64,000 nucleotides of DNA, taken from NCBI GenBank assembly GCA_032768795.1, contig CP136490.1, positions 2,914,001 through 2,978,000 of the forward strand, given 5' to 3'. The notes under the pieces were generated by a model. It saw only the letters and a program-made list of their open reading frames with translations. It did not search any database and was not told where the DNA came from. This DNA comes from Tremella fuciformis (lineage: Eukaryota > Basidiomycota > Tremellomycetes > Tremellales > Tremellaceae). Positions 40,622 through 52,854 of this stretch are shown one piece after another. The position numbers and the translations under genes were made by a program. Each line of letters begins with the position of its first letter. Position 1 is the first letter of the stretch.

Positions 40622-43600
40622 ATGGTCGCCCTGCTCGGTTCCATGACAAAGTCTCACCTGAAAAAGGTCTCAGACGAGCGGCTTCCCACCCGATCCACCC
40701 CCGCCCACTTCCCAAAGACGCCCTACCTCCATCCCCCACCATCTCACTCGGCACTCTCGGCGTCCAACACGGCAAGACAGACACCCTTTTACGAGCGGCA
40801 CAACTCGTGGACCCGGACAGACCCTTTCGCCACGCCCTACCTCGCTGCCGAACCGCCCAACACCGACAGCAGCGACACCGACAACAACAAGCCATCTGAG
40901 ACAGCCTCGCCCGTTCCTCCCTCGCGCCGTCTCGGACCTGTCACCTCGCCTCGTGGACGCGATACCCCAGCCCACAGCCGACAGACTGCCGATGGGAAAG
41001 CAGAACACGCGTCGGCACGGGGTGGATCCGCGTCCGCGCCGAGCATCTACGAGCAGTACAAGACGTCCGCCCGGCACCCTTTTGCCAACCCGCCCCTCTT
41101 CGTCGCCGCCTCCCCGACCGTCAAGTACACCTCGGAGGGCGTCGTCGACATTGACGCCCTCGACGACGAGGCGTCGCACTTTCGGGCAGCCGACCCGACC
41201 CCGCCTCCTCCCCACAACAAGCCAGAAGATCACTCCGCCGCCCCCGTGTCGACTGAACAGCAGCGGGACAGAAATCTCTCCCACGCGTCCTCGTTCGAGT
41301 TTACCGTCTGGTCGCCCTCCAGCACCACCACCGACCTCCCCAGCATCGTCGAGATGGACGTCGACACCGCCGCACTCCCGCGCACGTCTACCATGACTCA
41401 TCGCCCTTCCCCGCTGGGTCCCAACTCTGCGCCCGCGACCTCGAGAAGAGCAGAGGCTCAAGAATCTGGCTACGATACTGCCGCCTCGGCGACCAACTCG
41501 GCTTACCCTCGTCGTGCAGCGACTGGAACTCGTGTCGGTCGAACTGGAACGACGGACGCACTGTCCGAGTCTGGCGAGCACGACGAGGAGAAGGATCAGC
41601 TGCATCAGCTGCGGGACTACAAGAAGTCCAAGCTGCATTCCTTGACCAATCTCGACTCGAGGTTCAACCAGTCCGCTCTCAGTGTCGGAAGCAGGGTCAA
41701 GGCAGACAAGATCCTCGGCCTCGAGCCGAATGTCACGCTCGCCTCTCTGTACCTTGTCAGCGGGCTGGGCAGGGTGAGCCTCGCGACTTTCTACTGATGG
41801 TTACTGGCTGACGAGAAGGAGCCCGAGCAGTGGTCCCTCTCTGACGCGGACGCCACGCGCGGTGTGCAGACTCTCGACGACTCGATGGGGATCTTCTGGC
41901 GCCCCGAAGTCCTAGGAAACGCCTTTGCTGGCGATACCATTGACAGCTTTACAGACCTCATCAAAGACCCCAAGGGCACCATTCGCAATGGAACCAAGCT
42001 CAATCCTACTCTTAAGAACCGAGTCGTCCCGGACGCAGGACCTGATGGCGCTCGCAAGCTCATCTCAAAAGCGCTCAAATTTGCCCATCCTCGAGACCGT
42101 AAGCTCGTAAAGTCGCCACCATGGGCGCTGCTAATCCTCAGTCGAGGTCGTCAATTCGACTCTGGCGCCACCTTCAACTTGTCATGCGTTCTCCTTCACC
42201 TTACCCCGTATCGACACTCTTGCAGCCATTGCTCGCACTCGGCTAGACTCGGCCCTCCCTGACCGGCCGATGTCGGAGCTGGACACGACGTTCGACACGT
42301 CTATGATGTCCTCAACTTCGATGCCCCCTCAAACAGCAGCGTCAAACTTGCCCCGTGGCAGCCCTTCCGCAACCGAGATTCAATACCACGGCGTCACACT
42401 CACTTGCTGGATGCACGTCGACGCTGTCCGTCTGCCGCGCCTCAAGCAGCTGAAGCACGGCAAGAAGATGGCCAGTGGGCTTGGATCGGTCGCCTCCGCG
42501 GGCGGAGAGTCGGTCGAGCAGAAAATATCAAAGAGGCGCAACGGTATGCCTTGGAAGAAGAGCGGTAACGCTTCCGAGGCGGAGGGTACAGGGAGCGAGA
42601 CTGAGGCGGGCGCCACCGATTCGGAAATGGAAGGCCCGCTGGGCAGAAAAGCATTGAAGAATGCTATGAAGCTGAACCAGGCGGCCATGGAGGACATGAG
42701 CCTCCCGATGGCCGAAGCACCTGTCTTTGACGAGGCTGGAGATATATTCTGGCTGCCGTATTCGATAACCCTAGGTCAGCTGGTTGTGCCTCCAGAACAC
42801 ACAAGCTGACAGATAGTGTCCCGTTTCCCCATTTACGATACTATGCAGGATTTCCTTCGGCTCAGCGTGGGTACCGCTGGTATTGACTAAGTGTTTCGGC
42901 TTATCACCAGTGGGCGAAGTATTCCAAGCAGGCAAAGCTGCACATGTCGTGAGATTTTCATTCTCCCGTGGCACGAGCAGCATCCTCAGGCTATCAGGCA
43001 AGTCTTGAAGATCCTCAACGCCGAACCGCCACGTCCCGGCGAGAAGTACAGCCTGACCATCGGGCTCAACTCGACAGACGAGACGACCCTTGATGCGTCC
43101 ATGCCTGGGGCGCTCGACTTTGACAAAGGTCTCGTCAAGGTCGACATGCAGCTCTGGCCTTTATTCCAGGCTCTCGATCTGGATCACATCCTCTACTGCA
43201 TCGACGTGAGCCATTTCCTTCTTATGAAAGCGATCCTGATCTAAAGGTGGCTCTGAGTAATTCTGGCCGCATCGTTTTCTCCTCGAAACATGTGGCGATG
43301 CTCAATGTGGCTGTCAATGCGCTCAAGTACATAGTCGAGATGCGCGGCTGGGAGGGCCTGGCGGTGCCAGTGCTGCATGCGGTCAGTCTATTGGACTGTT
43401 CGGACGATCAAGGCTGACAGACTCAGCGCGATGTGACGCTCCTCATTGAAGACCCTGGCCCTTACATTATAGTGAGCTCCTTCAGTATCACGATCAGAGC
43501 TCACCTCCAGGGTATCACCAGCGAGTGTCAGTATGTCGTCGTGACTCCCCCAGAAGTGGTTATGGTGGACTTGGACACAAAGTCAGTGACCTCCGGTATC

Positions 43601-45704
43601 TGTGATCCGAACCAACCCTCAGCTCCCTCACCTGCAAGACACCACCTTTGAACGTGGTCACGCCGAAACATAAGCGGGACAAGAGCCGTGCCAAGATTGT
43701 GCAAGCTCTCGGCCCTGGCTACCGTGAGGCCTCCCTTGACCTTTGTAGCTTTGACTGACTGATCAGCTTCTGAACGCTCTATTCCGATGGAGTACAAGGT
43801 GTCTTACCCCACTGGGGCGTTCAAGAACTTCAACAAGATCTACGATACTGCAACACGCGACCGCCCTCGATATCTGGGGGAGCGGTTCCGGATACCCTCA
43901 TGGTGGAAGCACGCCGAAGTCATGAGCACATTCGACAAGATCATGGTGGACAAGGCGAGCTCGCTTCACGTGCACTACGATCTTGCGCTGATATGAGCAG
44001 CACAAGAAGCCGACTCTTATCCAGCGGCTTACTAGGTCCGGGATGGCCAGACCCGAGGCCCAGCTGAGTGTGGGCGAGCAGCTGGCGAAACGTATGATGC
44101 GGAAGCGGGCCTGTAAGTATTCCTCTGCAGCGAAACACACATCGACTGAGAGAAGTGCACTACGTTGAGACTCGTGATGATCTCGAGTTGAAGGTCGCCA
44201 GGATCAATCGCAGGCTGCTGAAGCTCATGCAGGAAGGCGAGCACGTAAGCTTCGGACTTCCACCATTCTAGCCAAGCTGACAAGAAGTGGAAGCAGCAAT
44301 TCGAGACTTTCGAGAAGTATGCCGACCGCCTGGCGCACGAGGCCAACGACTTGAAGCTCAAAATCGAAAGAGAGAGACGGGAAGCCAAGCGGCTCTCGAC
44401 GCGTGAGCTATCGACCGACATATCGATGAGCGCACGCTGATGAAGCAGTGGCGAATGAGCAGACCAAAGCCAAAGACGAGCTCGAAGACCGGCTGCAGAA
44501 GACCGAAGACGCACGCGCAGAGGCAATGCGACAACTGTCCGAGATGCACATCTCGTATGTCCCTCGCCGATAACATTGCTTCGTGCTGACGTCCAGCATC
44601 CAGGAGCTCGAGCGGGAACGCGAGGAAATCATGGACGTCTTCGAGATGCAGATCAACACGGCGTTGCAAGTCATGCCACCGGGCTCGCCGACTCCCTCTT
44701 CACGCCCCTCCACACCTGGCACGTCTGCTCTGTCTGCGGCATCGCCAAGACCACAAGTGAGGAGCCTCAGGCAACGCCCGACCACCAAGGATTCCGCCTT
44801 GTCTCAGCTCTCACGGCTGACGGACGCGACCGTCCGCTCGCGCAGCATCATGGACGCCCTGGACCGTGCGAGCGGTCGGCCAGGCAGCAGCATCATCGAT
44901 CGCGATGCCCTTCCAGCGGCTGACCGGGCAATATTCGATCGCACGGACGCGATCGCCAGTCGGATCGTCAGCATACAGCACAAGCTCCAGCTGGCCCTGG
45001 ACTCTGTGACGACGGGTCAGACTGGCTCGCTCGAGCGCAGCGCGAGTAAAGCCTCGCGCGTGTCGGCCAGCGCTAGCGACAGCGTGACCGAGGAAGAACT
45101 GGCAGACGAGCCTCCGAGCACGGCGTCGACGCCTCCTGTTAATCGTCTCGGACTCGAAGGCGAGGGCGTTACACCGCTCGCTCAATCAGAGAACGCGCCC
45201 ACTCCTCGAGGCGCGGCCACAGCCCAAGGCCTGCACGTCGAAGAGGCCGACCCGGACTCGGTATCAATCAGCTCTGAAGCCCTCACAGAAAAGGCTCGGG
45301 CCCGCTCGCCATACAACACGACGCCCCCTCCGGAGATGCCACTAGCAGACCGCCTGAAAGACTTCAAGCTCCGGCCGAGCCGATCGCCCGTCCGCCCCGT
45401 CGGCTTGGTCCCCGTTCAGCCAACGAAGGCCGAGAAAGAGAGGGACGGCAGTGTATCCGAGCTCGAGCTGGAGAGCGGCGCGACCACGCCCAGCATGCTC
45501 GTCCGTCGGTCCGGGACAGACGGCAGCTTGAGCGTGGACGACGAGGTGCTCGTCTCCCCTAGCCCGAGCAAGGGTGCCTTCGACATGGCCTATGAGGGTG
45601 CTCCTCCTGCAGTGCAGGACGAGGCGGATGCGGTGAAGAGGGGGAAAGAGGACATGTCCAAGCGCTTCTCGGGCATGTCTACCGCCACCGTCGCCTTTGG
45701 ATAG
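40622..45704 (+). CDS. DENN-domain protein (putative Rab GEF)
   Basis: Large protein of 1476 aa in 16 exons: 40622-41773, 41819-42098, 42142-42774, 42817-42866, 42911-42948, 42998-43205, 43247-43381, 43427-43471, 43511-43581, 43623-43723, 43767-43954, 44001-44112, 44156-44244, 44288-44402, 44449-44554 and 44597-45704. All phases agree; the intron 43955-44000 uses a GC donor. Residues 1-380 are disordered and Ser/Pro-rich. An uDENN-like segment starts near 560 (HGVTLTCWMHVD, later VSRFPIYDTMQDFLR). The cDENN core is at about 745-870 (LFQALDLDHILYCIDVALSN, then VPVLHARDVTLLIEDPGPYIIG). A coiled coil spans about 1005-1130, and the last 330 residues are disordered. DENN proteins exchange nucleotide on Rab GTPases in membrane traffic; the Rab partner is unknown. 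Confidence 0.88.
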
Positions 45705-46071
45705 ATCACTCCGAGTGCGTTATACATATCAGCAGTGTCTATAAGCCTAATCATGCCTGCCTGTCTACAGATGCATCTCGTAATAGCCCGTCGCACAGAG
45801 TCCACAGCAAGCAGTCCACACAAGAAGCAAGATATTACCCATGATCTTATCGACAAGGTATCTATTTTTTCACAAAGGCGCTCGGCGCTCGGCGCTCGGC
45901 GCTCGGCGCTCGGCGCTCGGTCTCAGACGACGCGTTCCGGGCTGGGCTCGGGAGCAGGCAGCGGTCGGCCCAGTGCTTCCGTCACCCCTGAGCTCTGTAA
46001 GAATTGTGCCCATTTGGGCTCCACGAACAGGCCCCTGTTCGTCAGCTCAGCTCCTCGGAGCGCACAGCTGC
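45705..46071. other. Intergenic region with a 7-bp tandem repeat
   Basis: Convergent 3' ends of the DENN and thioesterase genes. A tandem repeat of GGCGCTC, six copies, lies at 45877-45918. Nothing else is seen. Confidence 0.6.
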
Positions 46072-47079
46072 TCACTTCGCCTCGGCCAGCCGCTCGCCGT
46101 CCAGCGTCTCCATCGTCCCTGATACGTTCGCCTTGCGGCCTTTGATGCTGTCCAGCTTTGTCCGCACAATGACAAACTCGGATTCAGCTCCGGCTTTCCG
46201 CTCCAGATCAGCCGAGCTTACCTGGTCGGCCGCAGTGGGCGACTTGTACGACACGTTGAGGTTGGCCGTCACTCCGATATGCGAGGGGATATTCAGCAGC
46301 GCCTGGCCCGTCAGACTCCGCTACTCGAGATGTTCGCACAAGACAAGCTCACATTTCTCGCCAGAGCCTCGTCAAACACAGTCGCAAGTAGACCGCCATG
46401 TATAATGCCGTCGTGCCCACAGAGCGCCCGACCCAGATGCACCACCGCGACGGCCTCGGACTCGTCCGTCTTGGCGAACACTATAGGCGGCACTGCGAGC
46501 TTTCCGGGGCCTCGTAGCGATCCGGCCGTCAACGAGTTGTGCACCTTTTGCGGGTCGAACCTCTCATACGGTCCTTCGCACATCAGCTGCGCCCGGCTTA
46601 ATACGTGGGTTTGGGACTGACTTGTTTCGTACCACCCCTTCTGGCCGCGCATCTGCGCTACGACGTACAGCCGCTGCAGCTCCTGCTCGACGTCGTTGGT
46701 GATCGCCTTGCCGCGCATCGAGTCTTTCTCCGGCGGCGGCGGCGCATAGCGGGGGAAGATGAACAGAACGAGCTTGGGCGGGAATGCCGCACCGGCAAGG
46801 TAGACAGAGGGGAAGGCGATGAGCAGGGCTGCGTCTTCAGTCCTGATCCCGCACAAAGTGTGATGACTCACCGAGACGTATTGTCCATTTTCGCAGAGCG
46901 GAAGGACCTGTGCGTGGCGGAGGGACGGCTGTCGCGCCCGGCGGTAGAGACGTGCTCTGTGCTACGTTCTCGAATGTCGTGGCTAGCCTTCTGCTGGGCC
47001 GGAGGGGTCGTGTGATGTTCGCGCGCGCTGCGGACGACGGCCGCTGCACGCCCAGGCGCAGGCCGAGGCGGAACGTCAT
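46072..47079 (-). CDS. Hotdog-fold thioesterase family protein, probably mitochondrial
   Basis: Predicted 304-aa protein with a C-terminal hotdog (4HBT) domain at about 170-300. The active-site helix region HGGLLATVFDEALAR is clear, followed by the strand VTANLNVSYKSP. Exons on the minus strand: 47079-46872, 46828-46353 and 46302-46072. The N-terminus is Arg/Ser/Ala-rich without acidic residues, as in mitochondrial presequences, followed by one hydrophobic stretch (LALLIAFPSVYLAGAAF) that may anchor it in a membrane. Relatives hydrolyse acyl-CoA esters; the substrate here is unknown. The start at 47079 gives the presequence-like N-terminus. Confidence 0.83.
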
Positions 47080-47484
47080 GGCGCGTTTCGGGTGAGACAC
47101 AACGCTGTCAGAGCTGTGGTAGGTAAGAAGGTGTCCGTGGTGCTTCGTATCTGGGGTTTGCGAGATGCTGCTGTGATGTGTAGAGAGGACGACGAGGTCG
47201 AAGGCAAAAGAGATGACGATGGAGAAGGAATTGCCGATGGAGAGCCGGTTTGCGGGTGGGGAAGACGTGGAGACGTGGGCCCCAGATTAGTACGGCCGGA
47301 TCTATCGGCATTAGGAAAACAGAAATGTGGGGTAATACCAATCTCAGATCTTGATTAGGACTTCTCTTCATGTTCATCGATTGTTTGGAGGCAGCATCGA
47401 TACAATGCTACCCACGAGTATAGGCTACACACACCGCACATCCCATTACGCGCCCACCCCTCCCCACTCAGCGATCCACGCGGC
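47080..47484. other. Intergenic region
   Basis: Upstream of the thioesterase gene and 3' flank of the seven-TM gene. No ORF or RNA feature is supported. Confidence 0.4.
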
Positions 47485-49128
47485 TCACTCCTTTTCCACG
47501 ACGGTCTGCGTGGTGACCACGATGCTCGACAGGTCGACGGGACCATGCGGGGCGTTATTGTCCGCGGGCGAGCGGAAGTTGTTGAGCTGGTCCGTCGTCA
47601 GCCTCATTCCTGCCTTTGGGCTGTACAGCGCAAGACTCACCGCGATGGGCGCATCGACGTGCTCGCCTTCGTGCAGTATACGCGCCCCCGGCCGGGCGGC
47701 GAACGGGACGCTGAAATGCCGCTCGCTGACCACGCTGCCAATGCCCACTTGGCTCTCGGCCAGACCGGCAAGTTCCACCTTGTCCAAGTTGAGCCGCTCG
47801 CCCAGTACGCCCCATGGGTTGACCATGGTCTCTGGCGTGCCCGGTGTCGGGAGGTCGGACGTGGTGGAGGGCGGCCCGGCGGGGAAGCTGTTGAAGTTGT
47901 ACGGGTGTTGCTGGGCAAAGTTGGGCTGGACAAAGACGGGCGTCTGTTTCGCCAGGCCCGCCTCGCGCGCCATGGACCGCGGCAGGAAGATCATGATGCT
48001 AACGGCTGTCGAGCAGAAGATGGAGATGATCCCGACGATGAAGCAGATGTCGAGCCAGAACCTGCGGGTCAGCCCTCATGCCTTTTACTGATGCAGGGTA
48101 CTCACTCCGAGTGGTTGACCTTGGCCTCGTGGGTCATGCCGTCAAATGCGAGTGTGGCCAGTGCACCGGCATAGAAGGCCCTCAAGACGGTGCGCACAAG
48201 GTTGAGCTCCTGCCTGGTCAGCCTAGAACCCTAAGCAAAAGCCATACTCGCCTTGAAGTACTGCAGGCGGCCGACGACATCCGAATTGGCGCCCTGCTTG
48301 ATCGACTCCCGGATGAACGACGGGAACACAATGACGAGCCAAAGGGATGTGAGGAGCAGGATGATGGCGAAGATGGACCCGGCCATGAATAGGTTCTCTT
48401 CCATCTGGAGGATGTTGGCAGTCTCGATCTGCGCAACACCGAGCATGATCCCGAATGCCTGAAGTCAGCTCCTGAACATCGAGGAGCATAATGGTATGAC
48501 TCACAAGCACCACGCACAAGATCCAGACTTTGAATTGAACGCTGTGGAACCAGCTGGTCGAGTCCCTGTTTCTGATCGCGCGGATGAGGTACATCCAGTA
48601 CAGCGTCTCTTCGGCGTGGATGGAGAGGATCAGTGCCCATGCCACGGACAGGCAGTGATACGAGGCACGGGCGAGGTCTTGCTTGTGGGCATCCCACTGC
48701 TGATCAGTCATAGCCTGCGTTAGACCGCATATACTGACGAGCGACCATGGTACAGGCAAGATCTCTGTCACGGTAGCCGAGAGGGGGATGACGCCGTACC
48801 CCTCCTTGTACTTGATATACACGAGCAGCTGACAATCAGCTCACCTTCCCGGCTTGGCAGCTGGAGGACTCACGGCATCCCACGTGACGAACAAGATGAG
48901 CGAGCTGAGGATCATCCACTGTCCGTCAGTCGGCGCTCGACGATCATCTCCCAGGGCAAGATGGGGAGGGGAAGAGCTCACGATGACGACGCAGCGGAAG
49001 ATCTCGCGCTTGCTGGGGATGAGACACGCGCCATGGTCAAACGAGTAGATGTGCCAGATACAAAAGGCCGAGCCGATCATGGTGATGATCAGCGCCAGAG
49101 CCGACGACGCGGGGGACTCGTGGCACAT
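47485..49128 (-). CDS. Seven-TM membrane protein, uncharacterised
   Basis: Predicted 449-aa polytopic protein with about seven hydrophobic helices in the first 320 residues and a hydrophilic C-terminal tail, the layout of a fungal receptor-like protein. Exons on the minus strand: 49128-48982, 48918-48874, 48828-48505, 48458-48252, 48209-48106, 48061-47641 and 47586-47485. The intron between exons 4 and 5 uses a GC donor (AAG|GCGAGT). A 39-nt stretch inside exon 3 beginning GTCAGTATAT could also be a frame-preserving intron. It is not Ste3-like, lacks the RTA1 signature I would expect, and has no kinase or enzyme motif. Extracellular cysteines occur near the N-terminus (MCHESP, GACLIPS). I do not recognise the family. 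Confidence 0.75.
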
Positions 49129-50191
49129 CTTGCTGCAGGGGAGGTTCAGAGCGGTGGGCAGTCAATGAAGAGACGGGGAAGAAGGGGATGGGTCTTCTCA
49201 GCGAGCGAAGAGAGAGTATTTATCCCTTTCACCGTCTCTCGCTGCCCCACTCCACTACCGATCGATGCCTTTTTTCCATGGCGCCGAGGGTCCCGGGACG
49301 GAAGGCGAATGGGGTGCGCCGGTCGACGCGCTGGGCCCGAATGCCAAAGCGAACGAGCGAGGTCCAGTGAAGGGGAGGCAGACGAAGGAGGGAAAGGGAT
49401 ACCGCGTATGCCGTCCGGCAGCGGTGGGGTGGTGTACAGTACATGTTGTTGTGGGTGTCGGTGTCGGTGGGAAGTACGAGTAGTCCAAAGTACACACATC
49501 AAGGGTGGCCTTTATGCACGACGTGATCTGTTGCGGTAAGAGGGTGCGCTTCGGAAGAGAGAACATTCCGAAGGTCCAAGGACGCCTGGTCTCGACTTTG
49601 ATCTACTCTGCTCGAGGCCTGTGGACTATCGTCGCTGGGCCGAAAGCCACCCCTGTGCCGATGGCGGAAAGGAGTGACCTATCTCCTGGCTCGAGCGATG
49701 CTGATGCTGATATGGGGTGCCGTGCCGCATCGTCCTCACGGCCGTCGAGCACACACACAACAAAGACACAGATAGACCGAGGGTCCACATGACCGGTACA
49801 CTGTGCAGAGGACGTGATAGACCAGGGCCATGAATCGTAGACTAGGCACTCTGCAATAACGATGGAGCGATGGGTGATCGATTGCTTGATCCAGCCCCTC
49901 TGAGACGATGCGATCATGTCTCTGGCCTCTGACAGCACAGACAGACACTGGTACACTGGGGACGTGTCCGTGTACTTCTCTTTGTTCCCTCCCAAGCGCA
50001 GTTGCAACCCCTTTTGGTCGCAGTGCCTGGTGGCACTCCGAGGTCCGTGCTCATCAACCGGATCCAGATTAAAAACCCTTGACCCTTTAAACGCCACACG
50101 CTACTGGCGCGACCGACGGCCGGGTCGCCGATGCTCACTTGCCAGCGGTGGAGATGCATGTCGCTGATAGTTCTACCCGAGGGTACTCTTG
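49129..50191. other. Intergenic region upstream of seven-TM gene
   Basis: About 1 kb between the GLE1 stop and the seven-TM start, probably the promoter of the latter. A GTGTCGGTGTCGGTG run lies near 49450-49475. Small ORFs on both strands have no motifs. No RNA gene is seen. Confidence 0.45.
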
Positions 50192-52531
50192 CTACACGTC
50201 CCAGCTCTTGCCTCCATGGGGCGGGATATGCCCTTGAGCCAGATAGTCCCCCAGCAACATACCTGTCCTTTCCCTGGACGCCGTCGACTCGCCGCCCAAC
50301 TCACCCACGTGCTCCTTGACCACCTCCATCAGCTTGCGCGTCTGGCCCGCACCGTACACGCGGCCGATATCGCTGCCGCAGATGGTGAACCAGCTGCCGA
50401 CCAACGTGGCGACAGGTGCATGCGTCACCATCCTCGTCTGGAGTATCGCGTGTATCCACGTCCATGCCCTTGGCAAGCGCAGCTCTGGGATGATGGCGTT
50501 CTGCAGCTGCTCCGGCGTGGGCGGCGCGGGTAGCGTCGGCACCAGCGCTGTGAAGGAGGACTGCAGGATCGCAAAGTAGAACGAAGTGATCCCGTTCATC
50601 CGCTCCACAAAGGCTGCAGTCGTTTCGCCCTTCTCGAATCCAGCATGCTGCCTCACGACGTCCTGGTCGTTGGTCTGTGCCGTCAGCCTAAGCAGTAGTG
50701 TCAACAAGTACTATTTACCTCTACCCGTGGAAGGTGAGGTACGACCCAAGGACATCGCTTGACCAGTCGTGAGAAGAGTATTGGCCCGAGGGCGCCATGA
50801 CCTCGCAGCAGAAGACCCACAACGATCCAGGCTACGGGAAAAGCGGCTTCGCTTTTCACACTGACTTCCGCTTCGGCTTGCTCGATCAGGCTTTTCGCCA
50901 GCCTGGAGACCATGTAGCCATATTGCACCGGAAAGTCTCCTTTGTGCAATGTGGGCTGTCCGATTGATGGCGCGGATGACAGCTGATCGCACAGAATCTT
51001 GTGTATGTCCTCTGTAACCCGAACGATGACAGATTTCTGATTGGTCACTTGCCCCACGAAGCGACGCATCTTGGCGGCAATGCGGAAAAGAGAGCCCTTC
51101 AGCTGAGGGTTGCTTTTGACCGGGCGATGGATGTTGTCTTTGATCCACCTTTGCTCTAATTGCCACTTGTGGTAGTCGATCGACCCGTGATCTCGGCCTG
51201 AGGTGGATGCTGAAGGATCGCGTGAGTTCGAGCTGCCTGCCGCCTGTGTCGACTGGGCCTGGGCAGCGACCTTTCTTGCCTCTTCCTCCTTCTGCAATTC
51301 CCCCTTCCGTTTCTCCTCTTGCAATCGGGCGTCTTCTGCTGCCCTCTTCTCCTCGGCGGCTCGCTTGGCTTTCTCGGTCTCCTGTCGCGCGGCTTCCTCA
51401 CGAGCTCGCGTTTCTTCCTCCGCCTTCTTGCGCGCCGCCTCCCTTTTCGCCTCTTCGGCCCGCCGTGCCTCTTCTTCGGCCTTCTTCGCTGCTTCTGCTT
51501 TTCTTCGCGCCTCGTCCGCTTGCCGCTGCTTTGCCTTGACCACCTCGTCAATCGACTAGATGTCAGCAGTGCAGGTCTAGCATTGAGTGAGACATCTCCA
51601 CCTTCCAGAGGCTGTCAATCTTCTTTGCAAAAGCCCCCTTCTGCCGCTCTTTGCTGACGTTGAGCGCGGCAAGCAGTTTCCGCACATCCTCCGATTCTTT
51701 CTGCAAATCCTGGGTGACTCTATTGTTGCGTGAGACCTCTTCAGGCTCCTCACTGACCGCTCGGCGATAAGCAGCCCGACGCTTATCGACCATCGTCTTC
51801 CCGAACAACTTCAGGATCAGCCATGAGCGAACAACAGATAGCTGCTTACGGCTGCCTTTCTTTCGGCCTCTCTCGACCGAGCATAATCATACGTATCCTC
51901 GAGCTCATCTGTCACATCCTCCGTACTTTCGCGAGAGTCCGGGATGGCGAACAGACTTCTCGACTGTTGAATAGTGCGCATCGGAGTAGGTGAGAATGAA
52001 GACCGGGCATTGTTGGCGAGAGTTGCCAGCCCGACGGAGGGCTTTCGAGCCGGCACACTTCTGCTCTTCGGGCTGCAATCAGTCCAACCTCGCGGTGACG
52101 GGCTACTGGAGGACATACAGAGCACCCGGTATGGGAGGCGCATCCTCCTCATCTCCTGACGAACTAAAGCTCGAGATGTCCGATTCCGTAGCATCGTCCT
52201 CCTCGCTGAGGTCACCCAGCATGTCCAAGGCATCCTGAGATGATCCGGCAGACCACTCTCGTGCCATCGCTTGAGATGTTTGTAGTTGTCGAGGAGGAGA
52301 GGGAGGAGGAGAGCGGTCAAGGTCGGCTTCCGCCGTGCTCTCTCGTATCCGCCGCCCAAGATCCGACATGGGGGTGCTTTTCGTCAGCCACCATCTAGCT
52401 TCCCCGTAGATTCTGGCGGCCCACCCAGACGAGCTGTCTTGTACAGGCTTTCTCGGGGTCTGTCGTGATGGCCCAGCTCGTTGATACTCGTAGTCATCGT
52501 CAACATGCGCGTTGTCGAGGCTGTACCGCAT
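50192..52531 (-). CDS. GLE1: mRNA export factor Gle1
   Basis: Predicted 720-aa Gle1 homologue. Gle1 sits on the cytoplasmic side of the nuclear pore and, with inositol hexakisphosphate, activates the DEAD-box protein Dbp5 to release proteins from exported mRNA. Exons on the minus strand: 52531-52119, 52072-51850, 51808-51602, 51555-50719 and 50674-50192, in phase. The N-terminal 280 residues are Ser/Asp-rich. Residues about 285-385 are a highly charged single coiled coil (KAEEEARRAEEAKREAARKK), which oligomerises Gle1 in other species. The Gle1 helical repeat domain (PF07817) fills about 410-710, recognisable by KWQLEQRWIKDNIHRPVK, KVGQ-like FVGQVTNQKSVI and WTWIHAILQTRMVTHAP. Length agrees with fungal Gle1 of 540-720 aa. 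Confidence 0.92.
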
Positions 52532-52854
52532 GTTGGAGGAATTGATTCGAGCTTTGTCTTTGGGAGAGCAGATCCGGTGAGACCTCAGCTCGATGCTTCG
52601 AATTCGTTCAGAGATCCACTCGAGAGGTGATGAGAGCTGCGGAGCGGATGAGTAGGCGAGTCATTGGCCGCTGTAGCTCGACTGGCGCGATGTACAGCAG
52701 AACAGTCAAGAGCAGTCGCAACACAGACTGGGGCCTTCTGGACCGTAAGCTCCCACGTGGCCTCACTCAACCTTAGTCTCTCGTTGGACGTGGAGGCAGT
52801 CCTCTCCTTGCTCTGTTCTCGTATCAGTTGAGACTAAGGCAGCGACCGCGCACA
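52532..52854. promoter_or_regulatory. Divergent promoter of GLE1 and YOS9
   Basis: A 323-bp gap between the divergent start codons of GLE1 (52531, minus) and YOS9 (52855, plus). It presumably serves both. No regulatory motif stands out. Confidence 0.5.

Noticed and set aside
42940..42960. Apparent frameshift in the DENN gene
   Set aside because: Resolved by a 49-nt intron (42949-42997) with donor GTGAGA that joins the frames in phase.
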